35,794 nucleotides of DNA. It comes from Granulosicoccus sp. (GTDB lineage Bacteria; Pseudomonadota; Gammaproteobacteria; Granulosicoccales; Granulosicoccaceae). The stretch lies in NCBI GenBank assembly GCA_023301795.1, contig JALZVU010000154.1, positions 1 to 35,794 of the forward strand, read 5' to 3'. The translations under genes were made by a program, and so were the position numbers. The notes beneath the pieces are model-generated. The model was not told the DNA's origin and did not search any database. It saw nothing but the letters and a program-made list of their open reading frames with translations. Positions 7,831 through 15,527 of this stretch are shown here, one piece after another. Position 1 is the first letter of the stretch; each line of letters opens with the position of its first letter.

Positions 7831-8817
7831 ATGCACACGATTTCCTTCTTTCTACGCTCATCAGCCTTCAAAATCTTCGTGTTTCTTGCAGGCACTTTTA
7901 TTCTTGGGGCAATCATCGCTCCGTATCTTTTCTGGGGTGGAAAACATGTTGTAAGCCAAGGGTGGCTCCACGATGGGCCTCTCCAAGGGCTTAGCGAATC
8001 TATGGGGCGCGCGAAATTCCCTCGGTTTTTTAATCGTTCAGTTCTCATAGCCGCTCTCATCCTGCTGTGGCCAACACTTAAGTGGCTTGACGCGGGCGGG
8101 GCCACGAAAAAGAAACCAATGCTGGAAGCACTCATGCTGCAGCGCAACCCGCTGTGGTGGAAAGAGGGAATCATCGGCTTCACTATCGGTGCCACCGGGC
8201 TCCTGGGTCTCGGATGGCTTTATGTCACCATGGGTTGGTATGTACCCCGTGACCTTACCAAGGCCCTATACAGTATTATATTGAGTGCACTCATCACTGG
8301 TCTAGCCGTTGGTTTTCTAGAAGAATTTATCTTTCGCGGTGCGTTTCATGCTGTTTTTGCAAAACTACTCAAACCTGTGTTGTTATTTTTTGCGGTCGCA
8401 GCTTTTTACGCATTAATCCATTTTTTTAACGTGCCAAAATCAATAGCTGTTCCCGAAACAACGGCAATGACAGGATTCTGGATGTTGGGAGCCATGCTCG
8501 ATCACTTTCTCAGTCAGTTTTCAAATTTCTACTTTCTATTTGCAGAGTTCTCGGTGCTGATCGCTGTCGGGTTTGTCCTTGGCTACACTCGCATGAAAAC
8601 AAAATCACTCTGGCTCGGAATCGGCTTACATGCAGGATGGGTCTTTGGAATAAAAATGCTCAGTTCAACAACTACACGGGCCTTTGATCCGTCAGAAATG
8701 ATGCCATGGCTCGGAGAAACTCTACGGATGGGTGCCGCCTCTACCATCGTTGTAGGCCTTACAGGCATGGGCATCGTACTATGGTTACGCAATCGGCCAT
8801 CGCCAGCTGCTGCCTGA
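7831..8817 (+). CDS. CPBP-family intramembrane metalloprotease
   Basis: 328 residues with about eight hydrophobic segments. The CPBP (CAAX protease/bacteriocin-processing, 'Abi') motifs are in order: EEFIFRG with the Glu-Glu pair and Arg (about 166-172), a Phe-x3-His (FYALIHFFN, about 190-198), and the late LGYTRMKTKSLWLGIGLHAGW with the metal-binding His (about 255-275). These form the intramembrane active site of Rce1-like proteases. Bacterial members process signal or bacteriocin peptides; this one's substrate is unknown. The ATG at 7831 lacks a good ribosome site. An in-frame ATT at 7792 lies eight bases after GGAGG and would add 13 residues, so the start is uncertain. The gene stands alone and converges on the DoxX operon. 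Confidence 0.87.
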   Translation: MHTISFFLRSSAFKIFVFLAGTFILGAIIAPYLFWGGKHVVSQGWLHDGPLQGLSESMGRAKFPRFFNRSVLIAALILLWPTLKWLDAGGATKKKPMLEALMLQRNPLWWKEGIIGFTIGATGLLGLGWLYVTMGWYVPRDLTKALYSIILSALITGLAVGFLEEFIFRGAFHAVFAKLLKPVLLFFAVAAFYALIHFFNVPKSIAVPETTAMTGFWMLGAMLDHFLSQFSNFYFLFAEFSVLIAVGFVLGYTRMKTKSLWLGIGLHAGWVFGIKMLSSTTTRAFDPSEMMPWLGETLRMGAASTIVVGLTGMGIVLWLRNRPSPAAA

Positions 8818-8845
8818 CATCACTGAGCTGAATAACCAAACACTC

Positions 8846-8876
8846 ATCGTCTGTTAATGTTTAACCAACAGACGAT
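8846..8876. terminator. Hairpin between convergent CPBP and DoxX genes
   Basis: Perfect 10-bp inverted repeat ATCGTCTGTT / AACAGACGAT with an 11-base loop, in the 91-bp space between two genes that converge. No strong T tract follows on the plus strand; on the minus strand the following bases (GAGTGTTTGGTT) are moderately T-rich. It probably ends transcription from one or both sides. Confidence 0.5.
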
Positions 8877-8908
8877 ACGTGTTCGTCTTCTCAGGTGCTA
8901 CAAGAACC

Positions 8909-9322
8909 TCAGTGAAACTTACTGCCTATAATGGGTATCGCTTTTCTGTAGAAAAACAGGTTGATCAAGGCAAGTACGAGATACACAACAGCCATTGTGA
9001 ACAACGAATAAGTGGGCTCTGCACCCACTTCCAGTGCGACCTTAGTACCTAACCAGGGCGATAGATGAAACACCACAGCACCGGCAACAATTCCGGTGCA
9101 CAGCGCAGCACCAACGCCTCGTGAACCCGTATAGAACATTAATAATCCAGCCACGACTTCAAGTACACCGGAGAAAATTCTAAACCCCGGCTCGAAGAAT
9201 GAAAGCCCTGATTTTTGCGCAATTGTTTGAAAAACAAGATTTTCAGCGCCAAATTTTTGAGCCCCCATAAATAGCATAGCCAAGCCAAGTACAATCGCCA
9301 ATGCATGCATTACCCACTTCAT
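8909..9322 (-). CDS. Small DoxX-like membrane protein
   Basis: 137 residues from the ATG at 9322, which has AGGTGA about seven bases upstream; a TTG directly before it (9325) is the alternative start. Four hydrophobic helices are visible, with LAMLFMGAQKFGAE near the start and FSGVLEVVAGLLMFY in the second helix, both typical of DoxX-family proteins, small inner-membrane proteins sometimes tied to quinone or thiosulfate oxidation. It lies 40 bp after the aldehyde dehydrogenase gene on the same strand and is probably the last gene of that operon. Its partner and substrate are unknown. Related domains form the N-terminal half of the NDH-2 fusion in this window. Confidence 0.72.
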   Translation of the reverse strand: MKWVMHALAIVLGLAMLFMGAQKFGAENLVFQTIAQKSGLSFFEPGFRIFSGVLEVVAGLLMFYTGSRGVGAALCTGIVAGAVVFHLSPWLGTKVALEVGAEPTYSLFTMAVVYLVLALINLFFYRKAIPIIGSKFH

Positions 9323-9365
9323 CAAATATCACCTATGTTGTAAATATGTTGTTGATTAATTTTAT

Positions 9366-10754
9366 TCATTGCAATACGTCACTCTTTATCAGTAACATTT
9401 TCTCTCGCGTCATTTCGTGCATCGAATACTGAATACCGCCCATTCCCACTCCAGACGCATCACGCCCTCCGAATGGCATCCAATCGACTCTGAACGCCGT
9501 GTGATCATTTACCATGACAGCAGTAGCATTCAATTTATTTGACGTGTCGAGAACATCATTCAGATCATTGGAATAGATAGCTGCCTGAAATGCAAAGGGA
9601 AGCGAATTTGCTCGGGCAATAGCATCGTTCTTGTCGGTATAGGAATAGACGCACACAACGGGTCCAAATATCTCTTTTTGTGACACCGTGGCTGTCTCAG
9701 CAGGGTTTAACAAAACCGTTGGTGGATAGCATGAGTCGGAAAGCTTCTCTCCACCACATAAGACCTTCGCACCACTCTCCCTTGCCTCGTCAACCCATTG
9801 AGCTACCCGATCTACCTCTCTTGGCAGAATCAGAGGGCCCACCTCGGTCTGGGGATCCAGAGGATCACCAACAACCAGATCACCGGCTTTAACCGCCAGT
9901 TTGGTGGCCAGTTCTTCACAGCTACTTTCGTGCACATACACTCGCTGAACTGATACACACACCTGTCCGGCATGATAAAAACCACCTTTTAACACGCTAT
10001 CTACCACTGCATCGATCGAAGCAGTTTGATCGACAATTACAGGGGCCGCCCCGCCATGCTCCAAAGCACATCGAGTACCCGGAGAGAGCTTTGATCGCAA
10101 CATCCACCCGACATTAGCTGATCCAATAAATGAGAAAAAATTCACCCGTTCATCAACCACCAGCTTTTCGGCATCTTCGTTTTCAACAACTAAAGCCTGG
10201 CACCACCCATCAGGCAGGCCAGCCTCTTTCAGTATTTCAACAAAACGCAAACACGACAACGGAGTCGTTTGAGCGGGCTTGATGATTACTGGGGCTCCTA
10301 CAGCAATGGCTGGCACCGTCTGATGCACAATTAGATTAAGTGGATGATTGAATGCACTGATCGACGAGACCACACCAATGGGTTCACGCTGGGTAAACGC
10401 CAGCCTGTTGGCTGACGATTTTGTATGACCCATGGGTATTTGCTCACCCTTGATCTGCGGGATATGCTCGATAGCCAACTTCAGGCCATTGATCGCTCTG
10501 AGCACTTCCACCTTAGAGTCTGCATACGGTTTGCCGCCCTCTTCTGCGGCAATATTCGTAAGCTCCTCTATCTGATCACCCATGATCTGAGCTGCTCGCT
10601 CGAGAATTTCAATACGCTCATAGGCCGGCAGCCATGCTGACCGATCTTGGGTCAACGCGTGAGCACGTGCCAACGCCTGCTCAACATCTGCAGCAGAATT
10701 GATAGCTACCTGCTTGATAAGCTGGCCGTTAAAAGGATTGTTAACATCTAGCAT
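9366..10754 (-). CDS. Aldehyde dehydrogenase family protein
   Basis: 462 residues, slightly short for the family. Key parts are visible: SISAFNHPLNLIVH with the oxyanion Asn, VIIKPAQTTP with the cofactor Lys, FIGSANVGWMLRS in the Rossmann region, the general base Glu in ALEHGGAAP (usually LELGG; His replaces Leu), and the nucleophile Cys in GQVCVSVQRVYV. It should oxidise an aldehyde with NAD(P). It follows the acetolactate-synthase-like gene by 18 bp, so the two are very likely co-translated and their substrates linked. The exact aldehyde is unknown. The EHGG variant marks a divergent subfamily rather than betaine-aldehyde or succinate-semialdehyde dehydrogenase. Confidence 0.88.
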   Translation of the reverse strand: MLDVNNPFNGQLIKQVAINSAADVEQALARAHALTQDRSAWLPAYERIEILERAAQIMGDQIEELTNIAAEEGGKPYADSKVEVLRAINGLKLAIEHIPQIKGEQIPMGHTKSSANRLAFTQREPIGVVSSISAFNHPLNLIVHQTVPAIAVGAPVIIKPAQTTPLSCLRFVEILKEAGLPDGWCQALVVENEDAEKLVVDERVNFFSFIGSANVGWMLRSKLSPGTRCALEHGGAAPVIVDQTASIDAVVDSVLKGGFYHAGQVCVSVQRVYVHESSCEELATKLAVKAGDLVVGDPLDPQTEVGPLILPREVDRVAQWVDEARESGAKVLCGGEKLSDSCYPPTVLLNPAETATVSQKEIFGPVVCVYSYTDKNDAIARANSLPFAFQAAIYSNDLNDVLDTSNKLNATAVMVNDHTAFRVDWMPFGGRDASGVGMGGIQYSMHEMTREKMLLIKSDVLQ

Positions 10755-10772
10755 GACGAGACTCTCGGTAGA

Positions 10773-12410
10773 TTAAACAATACAAGCACTTTCTTTTAAC
10801 AAGACATTGAGTATCGAGTGATTCAGGGAATAGTCGACAGGTAAATCAATGACGTGGACCCCTTTACCGTTAAGTGCCGTCTCCAGAACCTCGACAAAAT
10901 GCGCATGACTCTCAGCTCGGTGACCCGTAGCCCCAAAGCTGTTGGCGTACTGAACGAGATCCGGATTATTAAAGTCTAACCCGAAATTATCAAAGCCAAC
11001 ACCTTCCTGCTTCCACTTGATCATTCCGTAGGCGTTGTCAGTCAATATGATGACCACCAGATCCAGCCCCATACGAACAGCTGTTTCAAGCTCCTGAGAG
11101 TTCATCAAGAACCCACCATCACCGTTCACTGAAACCACCTTTTGCTCCGGATGCAACTGCTTTGCAGCCATGGCTGAAGGTAAGCCAGCTCCCATGGTCG
11201 CTAACGCGTTATCAAGCAATAGCGTGTTCGGCTCGTAGCATTCGTAATTGCGAGCAAACCATATTTTATAAACACCATTGTCAAGCGTCACGATATCTTT
11301 AGCATCAAGATGATCACGTAGAAGGCTGACCAGCGTTTGCGGCAGAATTGGAAAACGAGTGTCTTTAAAGTACTTGGTGACGTGAGAATTCACTTCATCA
11401 CGCACGCGCTCGAAGAAGCTGAAATCTTGATCAAGTTTCCCCAATTGCTCTGTAATGCGCGTAATTGAACTGGAAATATCACCAACAACGTTCAGTTGCG
11501 GGAAATAGACGTCATCAATATTGGCGGCATCAAAGTTGATATGAATAACATGTTTTCCACCTTTTTCCATAAAGAAAGGCGGTTTTTCAATGACATCATG
11601 GCCCACATTGATAATCAAATCGGATCGTTCTATCGCGCAGTGCAGGTAGTCGTCAGCAGATAACGCGGCAGTACCAATATAGCGCTCATGGCGCTCATCA
11701 ACGACACCCTTCCCCATTTGAGTATCGAAAAAAAACAATCCAGATTCATCAACCAGAGCTTTAAGTGCTTCGCTTGTCCGCTTGCGGTTTGCGCCGGCCC
11801 CAATGAGCAGTAACGGTAATTTGGCGGCCTTTATCATTTCAACGGCTTGGTCAATGGAAGGCTGACCTGCATCTGGACGTCGATGTCCTACGACATCAAA
11901 CACCGTTGCATCTGTTTCCTCTTCTGCAATATCCTCAGGCAACTCTATGTACGCGGCGCCTGGCCTCTCATCCATGGTCAAACGGAAAGCCTCGCGCACC
12001 ATGGACGGAATGTTGTTTCCATCAACAACCTGCTCTGAATATTTGGTAACAGGCTTCATCAAATTAACTACATCGACTATCTGAAAACGTCCCTGCTTAC
12101 TTTTACGAATAGGTTTTTGACCGCCTAGCATGATCATCGGCATACCACCTAGTTGTGCATAAGCTGCAGCTGTCACAAAGTTGGTAGCACCGGGCCCAAG
12201 TGTCGACAAACATACGCCAGGTTCTCCTGTCAGTCGACCGTACGTGGCCGCCATAAAACCTGCAGCCTGCTCATGGCGGGTCAATATCAACTGGATGGAT
12301 GAGCCTCTGAGAGAGTCCAGAAAATCAAGATTCTCTTCTCCAGGGATTCCGAAGATGTATTTGACACCTTCATTTTCGAGTGCTTTAACAAACAGATCTG
12401 AAGTTTTCAT
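10773..12410 (-). CDS. Acetolactate synthase-like ThDP enzyme
   Basis: 545 residues with the three-domain layout of thiamin-diphosphate enzymes: PYR domain with the cofactor-activating Glu in TRHEQAAGFMA (about 47), a middle domain (about 190-330), and the PP domain with VNGDGGFLMNSQELETA (GDG...N metal/ThDP motif, about 430-450). It resembles the large subunit of acetolactate synthases, especially the catabolic AlsS kind, which condenses two pyruvates. No small regulatory subunit gene is adjacent, which argues against branched-chain amino acid synthesis. It sits 27 bp after the glutamate-synthase-like gene and 18 bp before the aldehyde dehydrogenase. A different 2-oxoacid decarboxylase or carboligase specificity is quite possible, given these partners. 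Confidence 0.85.
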   Translation of the reverse strand: MKTSDLFVKALENEGVKYIFGIPGEENLDFLDSLRGSSIQLILTRHEQAAGFMAATYGRLTGEPGVCLSTLGPGATNFVTAAAYAQLGGMPMIMLGGQKPIRKSKQGRFQIVDVVNLMKPVTKYSEQVVDGNNIPSMVREAFRLTMDERPGAAYIELPEDIAEEETDATVFDVVGHRRPDAGQPSIDQAVEMIKAAKLPLLLIGAGANRKRTSEALKALVDESGLFFFDTQMGKGVVDERHERYIGTAALSADDYLHCAIERSDLIINVGHDVIEKPPFFMEKGGKHVIHINFDAANIDDVYFPQLNVVGDISSSITRITEQLGKLDQDFSFFERVRDEVNSHVTKYFKDTRFPILPQTLVSLLRDHLDAKDIVTLDNGVYKIWFARNYECYEPNTLLLDNALATMGAGLPSAMAAKQLHPEQKVVSVNGDGGFLMNSQELETAVRMGLDLVVIILTDNAYGMIKWKQEGVGFDNFGLDFNNPDLVQYANSFGATGHRAESHAHFVEVLETALNGKGVHVIDLPVDYSLNHSILNVLLKESACIV

Positions 12411-12437
12411 AATTCGAGCTATTCCTATTGTTGTTTT

Positions 12438-14024
12438 TTATACCCAACGATCTGCTTGAGCAGACTGCAAGTCATCTTTCCAGTCTTGCGGAGCGGTATT
12501 GTCGTCTAGAAGGCATCCGGTCTCCATGACTGGATATAACTGAGCGTAGGATTTCACCGTCGCGCCCTGTACCCGTCGGTTAATATGTTTAGCTTCTAAC
12601 TGATCCAAACTGTCGAGTCCCGCAGCTGCCAGAAGTTCACCCAAGTTGTCAATGGTTGCTTTGTGGAAGTTCGCTACTCGCGTAGCTTTGTCGCTAACGA
12701 CAAGACCTTTGGCACGTTCCGGGTTTTGCGTAGCGATACCAGTCGGACAATGATCTGTATTACAAGTGCGTGCTTGTATGCACCCCAGAGCCATCATCAT
12801 GCCGCGTGCTGAATTGGCCGTGTCAGCTCCAAGTGCGATCACTCGCAATAGGTGAAAGGCGCTAAATATTTTGCCAGAGGCAATTATCCTGAGCTGATCT
12901 CTAAGACCAAACCCGATGAGCGCCTGATTGACAAACATCAGCCCGTCACGCAGAGGTGTACCAATGGAATTGGTCATTTCAGTAGGCGCAGCACCTGTAC
13001 CACCCTCACCGCCATCAACCGTAATAAAGTCTGGCGTTTTACCTGTTTTTTTCATGGCTTTACAAATAGCGAGAAACTCATCTTTGCGACCAACACACAG
13101 CTTGAACCCTACCGGCTTGCCGCCGGAAAGTTCACGCAATTGTTCAACGAAATCGAGTAATTCCAGAGGCGTAGAAAACGCTGAGTGCGATGGAGGCGAA
13201 ACAACATCCTGACCCATTGGAACAAGCCTGATCTTTGAAATTTCTTCAGTCAGCTTGGCGGCCGGCAATATACCTCCGTGTCCGGGCTTTGCCCCTTGCG
13301 ACAACTTGATCTCGATCATTTTCACCGACTCAAGATTTGCAGATTTCTTGAACAGCTCAGGGCTGAATTTCCCTTCCTCGGTCCGACACCCGAAATAGCC
13401 CGTACCGATTTGCCAAACAATATCTCCACCTGCTTCCAGGTGATAAGGGCTCAGGCTACCTTCTCCAGTGTTGTGTGAGAATCCGCCAATCTTGGCACCC
13501 TTGTTCAAAGCCCTGATAGCGTTGCTGCTCAGTGACCCGTAGCTCATGGCTGAAATATTCAACGGTGATGCCATGTACGGTTGTGCACACCTGTCTCCGC
13601 CAAATTTGACACGTGGATCATGGTCGTGCGAATCCTTGGGTACCATTGAATGGTTCATCCATTCATACCCATCACGACTCACGTCAAAGATAGTGCCGAA
13701 CGGTCGTGTGTCACGAGCCCCTTTTGCACGTTGATAAACCAGTGAGCGAAATTCTCTCGGGATAGGCGTACCGTTTGTATCAGACTCAACGAAATACTGC
13801 TGCATTTCAGGCCTGACGGATTCGAGCAAATAGCGGAAACGACCAAAAACCGGATACAAGCGGCGGATGGTTTGCCTGGTTTGCATCATGTCAATGACAC
13901 CCAGGACAATGATTGGCGCAATCACTAGCAGAATCCAGATTGCGGGTGACCACACTATGGATAAACCTAATAATACAATAGGCGCGCTTATAGCGAATAT
14001 CGAAAAATACTGACGTATTGTCAT
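12438..14024 (-). CDS. FMN-dependent glutamate synthase-like protein, membrane anchored
   Basis: 528 residues. Two hydrophobic helices at about 8-45 are followed by the glutamate synthase central/FMN domain: SPLNISAMSYGSLS, NTGEGSLSPYHL, IEIKLSQGAKPGHGG, ITVDGGEGGTGAAP, and the [3Fe-4S] cysteines in CIQARTCNTDHCPTG (near residue 430). There is no N-terminal class II glutaminase domain and no GXGXG C-terminal domain, so on its own it cannot split glutamine. Stand-alone versions of this domain occur in archaeal-type GltB and in methylamine pathways (N-methylglutamate synthase subunit); many more are uncharacterised. It is the first gene of a run with the ThDP enzyme and the aldehyde dehydrogenase. 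The ATG at 14024 lacks a clear ribosome site. Confidence 0.87.
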   Translation of the reverse strand: MTIRQYFSIFAISAPIVLLGLSIVWSPAIWILLVIAPIIVLGVIDMMQTRQTIRRLYPVFGRFRYLLESVRPEMQQYFVESDTNGTPIPREFRSLVYQRAKGARDTRPFGTIFDVSRDGYEWMNHSMVPKDSHDHDPRVKFGGDRCAQPYMASPLNISAMSYGSLSSNAIRALNKGAKIGGFSHNTGEGSLSPYHLEAGGDIVWQIGTGYFGCRTEEGKFSPELFKKSANLESVKMIEIKLSQGAKPGHGGILPAAKLTEEISKIRLVPMGQDVVSPPSHSAFSTPLELLDFVEQLRELSGGKPVGFKLCVGRKDEFLAICKAMKKTGKTPDFITVDGGEGGTGAAPTEMTNSIGTPLRDGLMFVNQALIGFGLRDQLRIIASGKIFSAFHLLRVIALGADTANSARGMMMALGCIQARTCNTDHCPTGIATQNPERAKGLVVSDKATRVANFHKATIDNLGELLAAAGLDSLDQLEAKHINRRVQGATVKSYAQLYPVMETGCLLDDNTAPQDWKDDLQSAQADRWV

Positions 14025-14440
14025 GTTTGTGAACCGTTGTTGTTCAATGGGCGGCTAGAAGCGTGTTCGATTGCAAAGTGATCGCACACCCTCCTCTGTA
14101 ATACATTTTTATTCGAGCTTATTGATGGACAGCTGTGTGACGATGCGCAAGATTCACGTGCAAATCCTGTTAATTGAGTCGAGTGCAATAGTGCATCATT
14201 AAGCGCTCTACAGATGGCCGCTGTTAAATACCGCTGCGTAACGTCACCCAAGCAAAATATTAATCGACCCAACTCAGTTCTACAAGGTGTTATGGACATT
14301 TGTGTCAATTATTCATGGCTTCGTAGTCAATGGATACAATAGTACCCCTCACCAATGCTGCTGGATACTTCATAGATTACTCAGGTATTTGGCAGCAACC
14401 TAATGGTAATCACAGTTGTACTATGTAATTTTGACAAGAC
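14025..14440. other. Intergenic region: promoter side of the glutamate synthase-like operon
   Basis: 416 bp between the start of the glutamate-synthase-like gene and the end of the PGPGW-like gene, both on the minus strand. It must hold the promoter of the former and the end of the latter's transcript. A 95-codon frame (14021-14308) is rich in Ser/Cys/His with no hydrophobic or catalytic pattern and is judged spurious. No hairpin, repeat or operator stood out. Confidence 0.45.
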
Positions 14441-14731
14441 TCATACTCCTCCACCAGTTTCTGTGATTAACGGCAGTTCATCAGGACGGGTGGTGCGAAG
14501 TGCCCTACTGAAACGTTCACCCATCTTGTTCTCCAGCCATGTCATGGATCGATTGAGCCGATGGTACGTTGATCTGTTTTTCTTGATCAGATCCGTAGCC
14601 CTTTTACTGGCGCAGATAATCATGCCTACTCCTACAGTCATAGCCAGCGTACCTCCGGGAATAGGCGTCACCATAGAGAGCAACCCCACAACAAACAGGA
14701 CGACACCTGTAAAAATCATGATAAATCGCAT
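14441..14731 (-). CDS. Small PGPGW-like membrane protein
   Basis: 96 residues. Two hydrophobic segments (about 3-20 and 28-42) flank TPIPGGTLAM, which resembles the PGPGW turn of the 'putative transmembrane protein PGPGW' family but with PGG in place of PGPGW. The rest is a basic cytoplasmic tail (SKRATDLIKKNRSTYHRLNR). The ATG at 14731 has AGGTAG seven bases upstream. The start is 58 bp after the preceding gene of the molybdoflavoprotein operon, so it may be its last member. Function of the family is unknown to me. Confidence 0.68.
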   Translation of the reverse strand: MRFIMIFTGVVLFVVGLLSMVTPIPGGTLAMTVGVGMIICASKRATDLIKKNRSTYHRLNRSMTWLENKMGERFSRALRTTRPDELPLITETGGGV

Positions 14732-14789
14732 GTTAGCTACCTATTCTGGGGGACATTGAGAATGATCACAGAAGACTCGACTAGAAACA

Positions 14790-15527
14790 TCACATCAATC
14801 TCCTCAGCAATCCTATAGAAGACGTGTCAGTTGATTCGACAACTACTTGGTAATTATTAGATGCAACAAAATCTTCTAGCGAAGCATCATTGTTCGAACG
14901 AAACAAGAGAATTCCGTCCATGACATCGGGAATCGGTTTATCAGGTTGGTTCTGCGCAACAGAGACAATGCTGTGTGATTTCACACTGGAGAACATCAGC
15001 TCAATCCGCGTGCCGTCTGTCACCTGCTTCGCGCTGGTCAAGGTCTGCTCATTACCGCGAAAATGATGAACCAGGTAGCTGTACGAGTCCATTTTTACAT
15101 GTGCAAATGTAGCCACAGTGGTTGCCTTAGTCAGGCAGAACGTAAAATCGCTAACGGCTACTGTCCGAAACACGCTGACAACCTTGAAGTAGAGATTTTC
15201 AAGCATGTTACAAAAATTCTGTGCTGAGGGATATTTAACCACCAACAAAACACCTCGCGAATCATCCTGACTTCCGTAAAGCGTTTTCGTAAGTCTGCCC
15301 TTGAAAATGGGCTTGCCCCCCACGCCTGCTACTGATCGGCCAGCAATCAGGTTATAAAAATTGTAGACAAACATAGCTCGGGTGTTAAACCAGTTCACCG
15401 CATGCACCTCTTCGGCCCAAGGGATATGATGATGTGTCTTGCGAATTTCTACGTAGTGATCACCAAATATCTTTGCACGAATAGTCTCCGACACTGAGCC
15501 TGCTGACTGGCTTGTATTAATAGACAT
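14790..15527 (-). CDS. Uncharacterised protein, possible tandem DUF1330/EthD-like domains
   Basis: 245 residues, no signal peptide or membrane segment, so cytoplasmic. I do not recognise the whole protein. Residues about 85-130 (VLLVVKYPSAQNFCNML followed by an FRTVAVSD stretch) have the rhythm of a DUF1330 or EthD ferredoxin-like domain, where a strand, an aromatic helix and an HR-AxxDS-like end recur. A second, weaker copy seems to follow (GILLFRSNNDASLEDFVAS, about 195-215). The gene overlaps the end of the molybdoflavoprotein gene by 11 nt, so the two are translationally coupled and probably work on the same substrate. This could be a substrate-handling or chaperone partner; that is inference. 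Confidence 0.7.
   Translation of the reverse strand: MSINTSQSAGSVSETIRAKIFGDHYVEIRKTHHHIPWAEEVHAVNWFNTRAMFVYNFYNLIAGRSVAGVGGKPIFKGRLTKTLYGSQDDSRGVLLVVKYPSAQNFCNMLENLYFKVVSVFRTVAVSDFTFCLTKATTVATFAHVKMDSYSYLVHHFRGNEQTLTSAKQVTDGTRIELMFSSVKSHSIVSVAQNQPDKPIPDVMDGILLFRSNNDASLEDFVASNNYQVVVESTDTSSIGLLRRLM

Noticed and set aside
14021-14308. 95-codon frame overlapping the start of the glutamate synthase-like gene by 4 nt
   Set aside because: The 4-nt overlap looks like coupling, but the peptide is Ser/Cys/His-rich with no fold pattern and no ribosome site.
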